Positions 22,453-24,904 of a DNA stretch of 24,904 nucleotides are shown piece by piece. The DNA is from a virus. Below the pieces are notes generated by a model. That model did no database searches. It saw only the letters and a list, made by a program, of their open reading frames with translations, and was not told the DNA's origin. The stretch lies in the IMG/VR virus record IMGVR_UViG_3300042485_003342, positions 1-24,904 of that record; one strand, written 5' to 3'. Positions within the stretch are counted from its first letter, which is position 1. Each line of letters starts with the position of its first letter. Both the position numbers and the translations under genes were made by a program.

Positions 22453-24164
22453 CCTGGCGCAAGTATTTCAAAAGCGGCAATTTACCCAGCAATGTAAGTC
22501 CTTTAGGCAGTGGACGTAGCCCTGATCCTGGCTTCAAAAACTATCAAAGCAACTTGCCGGAAGTGTATATAGGCCATCCTAATCGTACCGAACGGTACAA
22601 TCAGTATGAACAAATGGACATGGACTCAGAAATCAATGCTGCATTGGATATTCTTGCTGAGTTCATGACACAAAAAAATGAAGCCAACGGCACAGCATTT
22701 GATATTCATTTCAAAGAAAAACCTACCGACAACGAAGTTAAAATCATCAAAGAACAGCTACAGCAATGGGTGGCCCTAAACGAATTAAACAAACGTATCT
22801 TCAAGATTGTGCGTAACACAATCAAATATGGTGACCAAGTGTTTGTTCGAGATCCTGAAACATTTAAAATGTTCTGGGTAGAAATGAGCAAAGTGGTCAA
22901 GGTGATTGTAAACGAAGCCGAAGGTAAAAAACCCGAGCAATACATTCTCAAAGATCTAAATCCTAATTTTGAAAATTTAACTGTGACAGCAGTATCTACC
23001 TCAGATACCTATATCAATCACCCGCAAGTGGGAGGTCCCAGCGGCAGTTATATACAACCGGCTACACCGTATTCGGGTGGTACAAGATTCACACGAGCGC
23101 AAAACGAGTCAGCAATCAATGCCGAGCACGTGGTACACATGAGCTTGACCGAAGGTTTAGATATCTATTGGCCGTTTGGCAATAGTGTGTTAGAAAACGT
23201 TTTCAAAGTGTTCAAGCAAAAAGAATTGCTTGAAGATGCTATTATTATCTATCGTATACAACGAGCTCCGGAACGTAGAGTATTCAAAATTGATGTAGGT
23301 AATATGCCTTCGCACATGGCCATGGCTTATGTGGAACGTATCAAAAACGAAATACATCAACGTAGAATTCCTACACAAACCGGTGGCGGCGCAAACATGA
23401 TGGATGCCACTTATAACCCTTTAAGCATGATGGAAGACTACTTCTTCCCAGTTACCGCTGAAGGCAGAGGATCCAGTATTGACGTATTTCCAGGCGGACA
23501 GAATCTGGGTGAAATCACAGACTTACGCTTTTTTACCAACAAATTGTTCCGTGGCTTACGTATTCCCAGCAGCTACTTGCCCACAGAATTAGACGATGGG
23601 TCTCGTTCGGTAACAGACGGTAGAGTAGGTACAGCACTGATACAAGAATGGCGCTTTAACCAGTATTGTAAGCGTTTACAATCAATGATTGTGGATAAAC
23701 TGGATCAAGAATTCAAACTGTTTATGCGTTGGCGCGGCATTAACATTGATGGTCAACTGTTTGATTTGATATTTGAAGAACCACAAAATTTTGCACAATA
23801 CCGACAAGCCGATGTTGACAGTGCGAGAATTGCCACATTTACACAACTTGAAGCATATCCTTACATGAGCAAGCGTTTCTTAATGAAACGTTATTTGGGT
23901 ATGACTGAACAGGAAATGAACGAAAATGAAACTATGTGGGCAGAAGAACAGGGCGATGTTGAACAAGCTCCAGTAGAAGATCCTAATCTACGTAGTGTGG
24001 GAATCAGTCCAGGTGGTATTGCTGGCGACCTTGAAGCTGTAGAGCCGCCAGCGCCCACAGGTGAAGTAGCACCGGGACAAATGCAAGGCATGAGTCCAAT
24101 GGGTGGTCCACAACCAGGTGCAGCAGCAGGTGCAGCACCTGCACCTGCAGCAATGCCAGCTTAA
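22449..24164 (+). CDS. 20: Portal vertex protein gp20
   Basis: The product has 571 residues (T4 gp20: 524). Hallmarks of T4-like portals are present: YNQYEQMDMDSEINAALDIL, IFKIVRNTIKYGDQVFVRDP, VVHMSLTEGLDIYWPFGNSV, LEDAIIIYRIQRAPERRVFK, IDVGNMPSHMAMAYVERIKN, MMEDYFFPVTAEGRGSSIDV and FRGLRIPSSYLPTELDDGSR. The protein forms the dodecameric channel at one head vertex for DNA packaging and tail attachment. The last 60 residues are a Pro/Gly/Ala/Met-rich low-complexity tail. The ATG overlaps the endonuclease stop. Confidence 0.97.
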   Translation: MTWRKYFKSGNLPSNVSPLGSGRSPDPGFKNYQSNLPEVYIGHPNRTERYNQYEQMDMDSEINAALDILAEFMTQKNEANGTAFDIHFKEKPTDNEVKIIKEQLQQWVALNELNKRIFKIVRNTIKYGDQVFVRDPETFKMFWVEMSKVVKVIVNEAEGKKPEQYILKDLNPNFENLTVTAVSTSDTYINHPQVGGPSGSYIQPATPYSGGTRFTRAQNESAINAEHVVHMSLTEGLDIYWPFGNSVLENVFKVFKQKELLEDAIIIYRIQRAPERRVFKIDVGNMPSHMAMAYVERIKNEIHQRRIPTQTGGGANMMDATYNPLSMMEDYFFPVTAEGRGSSIDVFPGGQNLGEITDLRFFTNKLFRGLRIPSSYLPTELDDGSRSVTDGRVGTALIQEWRFNQYCKRLQSMIVDKLDQEFKLFMRWRGINIDGQLFDLIFEEPQNFAQYRQADVDSARIATFTQLEAYPYMSKRFLMKRYLGMTEQEMNENETMWAEEQGDVEQAPVEDPNLRSVGISPGGIAGDLEAVEPPAPTGEVAPGQMQGMSPMGGPQPGAAAGAAPAPAAMPA

Positions 24165-24189
24165 ATAGGTATTTTGGTTAAATAACACT

Positions 24190-24414
24190 ATGTTGCTTAA
24201 TGAACTTTACGATCCTGCTAAACCTGGTTATCATTCCACAGCCGAAGATAATACTCCTCTCAAGCTGTCAGATCTGCGTAAAACAAGACTGACACTTGCT
24301 GATCTCAATCGCTTACGTATGGCCAGCGATGTGCGTAAAGTTGAACACGAACACAAGTTAGAAAAAATTACCAAGCAGTACAAACCACCAGCAGCAGCCG
24401 CAGGACCGGTATAG
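24190..24414 (+). CDS. Small protein between portal and gp67, function unknown
   Basis: The product has 74 residues. The N-terminal half is polar (YDPAKPGYHSTAEDNTPLKL), then LTLADLNRLRMASDVRKVEH and EHKLEKITKQYKPP form a basic helix, ending in a short Ala/Gly tail. I recall small Leu-Arg/Lys-rich genes at this place in marine T4-like phages, without known function. Being placed in the head gene cluster (portal, prohead core), it may be a minor head or scaffold protein. No good ribosome site is visible; GGTTAAATAACACT precedes the ATG. Confidence 0.65.
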   Translation: MLLNELYDPAKPGYHSTAEDNTPLKLSDLRKTRLTLADLNRLRMASDVRKVEHEHKLEKITKQYKPPAAAAGPV

Positions 24415-24467
24415 TCCATCTAAATCCTTCAAAAAAACACCATTTAACCCCTTAATCTACGTATTTT

Positions 24468-24475
24468 TGTAAATA
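24468..24475 (+). promoter_or_regulatory. Candidate late promoter for gp67
   Basis: TGTAAATA, one mismatch from TATAAATA, is 33 bases before the gp67 ATG within a 93-base intergenic gap, the longest in this head cluster. An AAGGAG ribosome site (24496-24501) follows between it and the ATG. Confidence 0.45.
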
Positions 24476-24507
24476 AAATACAGCCATATTATTATAAGGA
24501 GTTCCTA

Positions 24508-24904
24508 ATGAACAAATATGAACAGCTAATAGAACACATTATAAACGATGACGAAGCGAAAGCTCGTGCATTGTTTCACGATATTGTAGTAGAAAAATCA
24601 CGCGACATTTATGAAAGCCTAATGGACGAAGATTACACTGAAGAAGACATTGGTGGTAATCAAGTACAGGGTTTAGTAGATGAAATCGCTATGGACGAAA
24701 CTGACGGTATCGGAGAAGGCAACGACGAAGATGACGGCGAATTAGACATGGGCGACATGGGCGGTGATGACATGGGCGACATGGGCGACATGGGCGGCGA
24801 AGAAGACTTAGAACAAAAAGTTATGGATCTTGAGTCAGAGTTAGAAGCACTTAAGGCTGAATTTGAACAGCTGATGGGTGACGAAGGCGATGATGATATG
24901 GGCG
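24508..24904 (+). CDS. 67: Prohead core protein gp67, 5' part (runs off the right edge)
   Basis: The ATG at 24508 has AAGGAG six bases upstream, and 132 complete codons are visible before the window ends. The N-terminus YEQLIEHIINDDEAKARALF followed by HDIVVEKSRDIYESLMDED matches the pattern of T4 gp67 (LIEAIKSND..AARKLF...), after which both proteins become strongly acidic. T4 gp67 has only 80 residues, so this one is much longer: it adds a run of Asp-Met-Gly units and a helical segment (LEQKVMDLESELEALKAEFE). gp67 is an internal scaffold component removed by the prohead protease. Position after gp20 agrees with T4 order. Confidence 0.75.
   Translation, partial: MNKYEQLIEHIINDDEAKARALFHDIVVEKSRDIYESLMDEDYTEEDIGGNQVQGLVDEIAMDETDGIGEGNDEDDGELDMGDMGGDDMGDMGDMGGEEDLEQKVMDLESELEALKAEFEQLMGDEGDDDMG
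24745..24795 (+). repeat. Tandem GACATGGGC repeat in gp67
   Basis: Five near-perfect copies of the 9-mer GACATGGGC, with GGTGAT between copies two and three, encode repeated Asp-Met-Gly. The repeat keeps the frame and lies in the acidic low-complexity part of the protein. Confidence 0.8.

Overview
The window is part of the genome of a T4-like contractile-tailed phage, most like the marine cyanophage/pelagiphage branch of T4 relatives. The basis is gene content: recognisable homologues or positional counterparts of T4 gp6, gp25, gp5, gp53, gp48, gp55, gp47, gp46, gp26, a tape measure, gp20 and gp67, together with T4-type late promoter octamers (TATAAATA and close variants). Genes are tightly packed, often joined as TAATG, ATGA or TAA-N-ATG, and the DNA is AT-rich. 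The host cannot be read from the sequence. These calls rest on reading motifs and on recalled family features; no database search was run.

Layout. (1) Positions 1-8648, minus strand: a late baseplate operon read right to left, gp48 tube cap, gp53 wedge, a 1318-residue hub-type protein starting with TTG, a gp5-like spike without an obvious lysozyme domain, a 429-residue protein that may carry the missing muralytic domain, gp25, and the start of gp6. (2) Positions 8713-18087, plus strand: gp55 late sigma factor, then gp47 and gp46 (Mre11/Rad50-like nuclease) with a radical SAM gene inserted between them, then a coupled cassette of a second radical SAM enzyme with a probable B12-type N-terminal domain, an unknown 171-residue protein, a third radical SAM enzyme and a short-chain dehydrogenase, then a GIY-YIG nuclease-like gene. 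(3) Positions 18088-18493: about 400 bases without a convincing gene but dense in hairpins, several with GNRA loops on the plus strand only; I read it as a structured non-coding RNA that I cannot assign to a known class. (4) Positions 18493-19553, minus strand: gp26 and a small downstream ORF, joined by a possible -1 frameshift site (T TTT TTC), the arrangement expected of tail-assembly chaperones. (5) Position 19605 to the end, plus strand: tape measure, a freestanding GIY-YIG homing endonuclease, gp20 portal, a small unknown protein and the first part of gp67 prohead core.

How it fits together: gp55 would direct host RNA polymerase to the late octamers in front of the baseplate, chaperone, tape-measure and head genes; gp46/gp47 process DNA ends for recombination-dependent replication; the baseplate, tape-measure and portal genes build the virion. 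The radical SAM/SDR cassette is accessory metabolism or modification of unknown substrate. The most interesting signals are the structured RNA, the frameshift site, and the radical SAM cassette that splits the normally adjacent gp47-gp46 pair.
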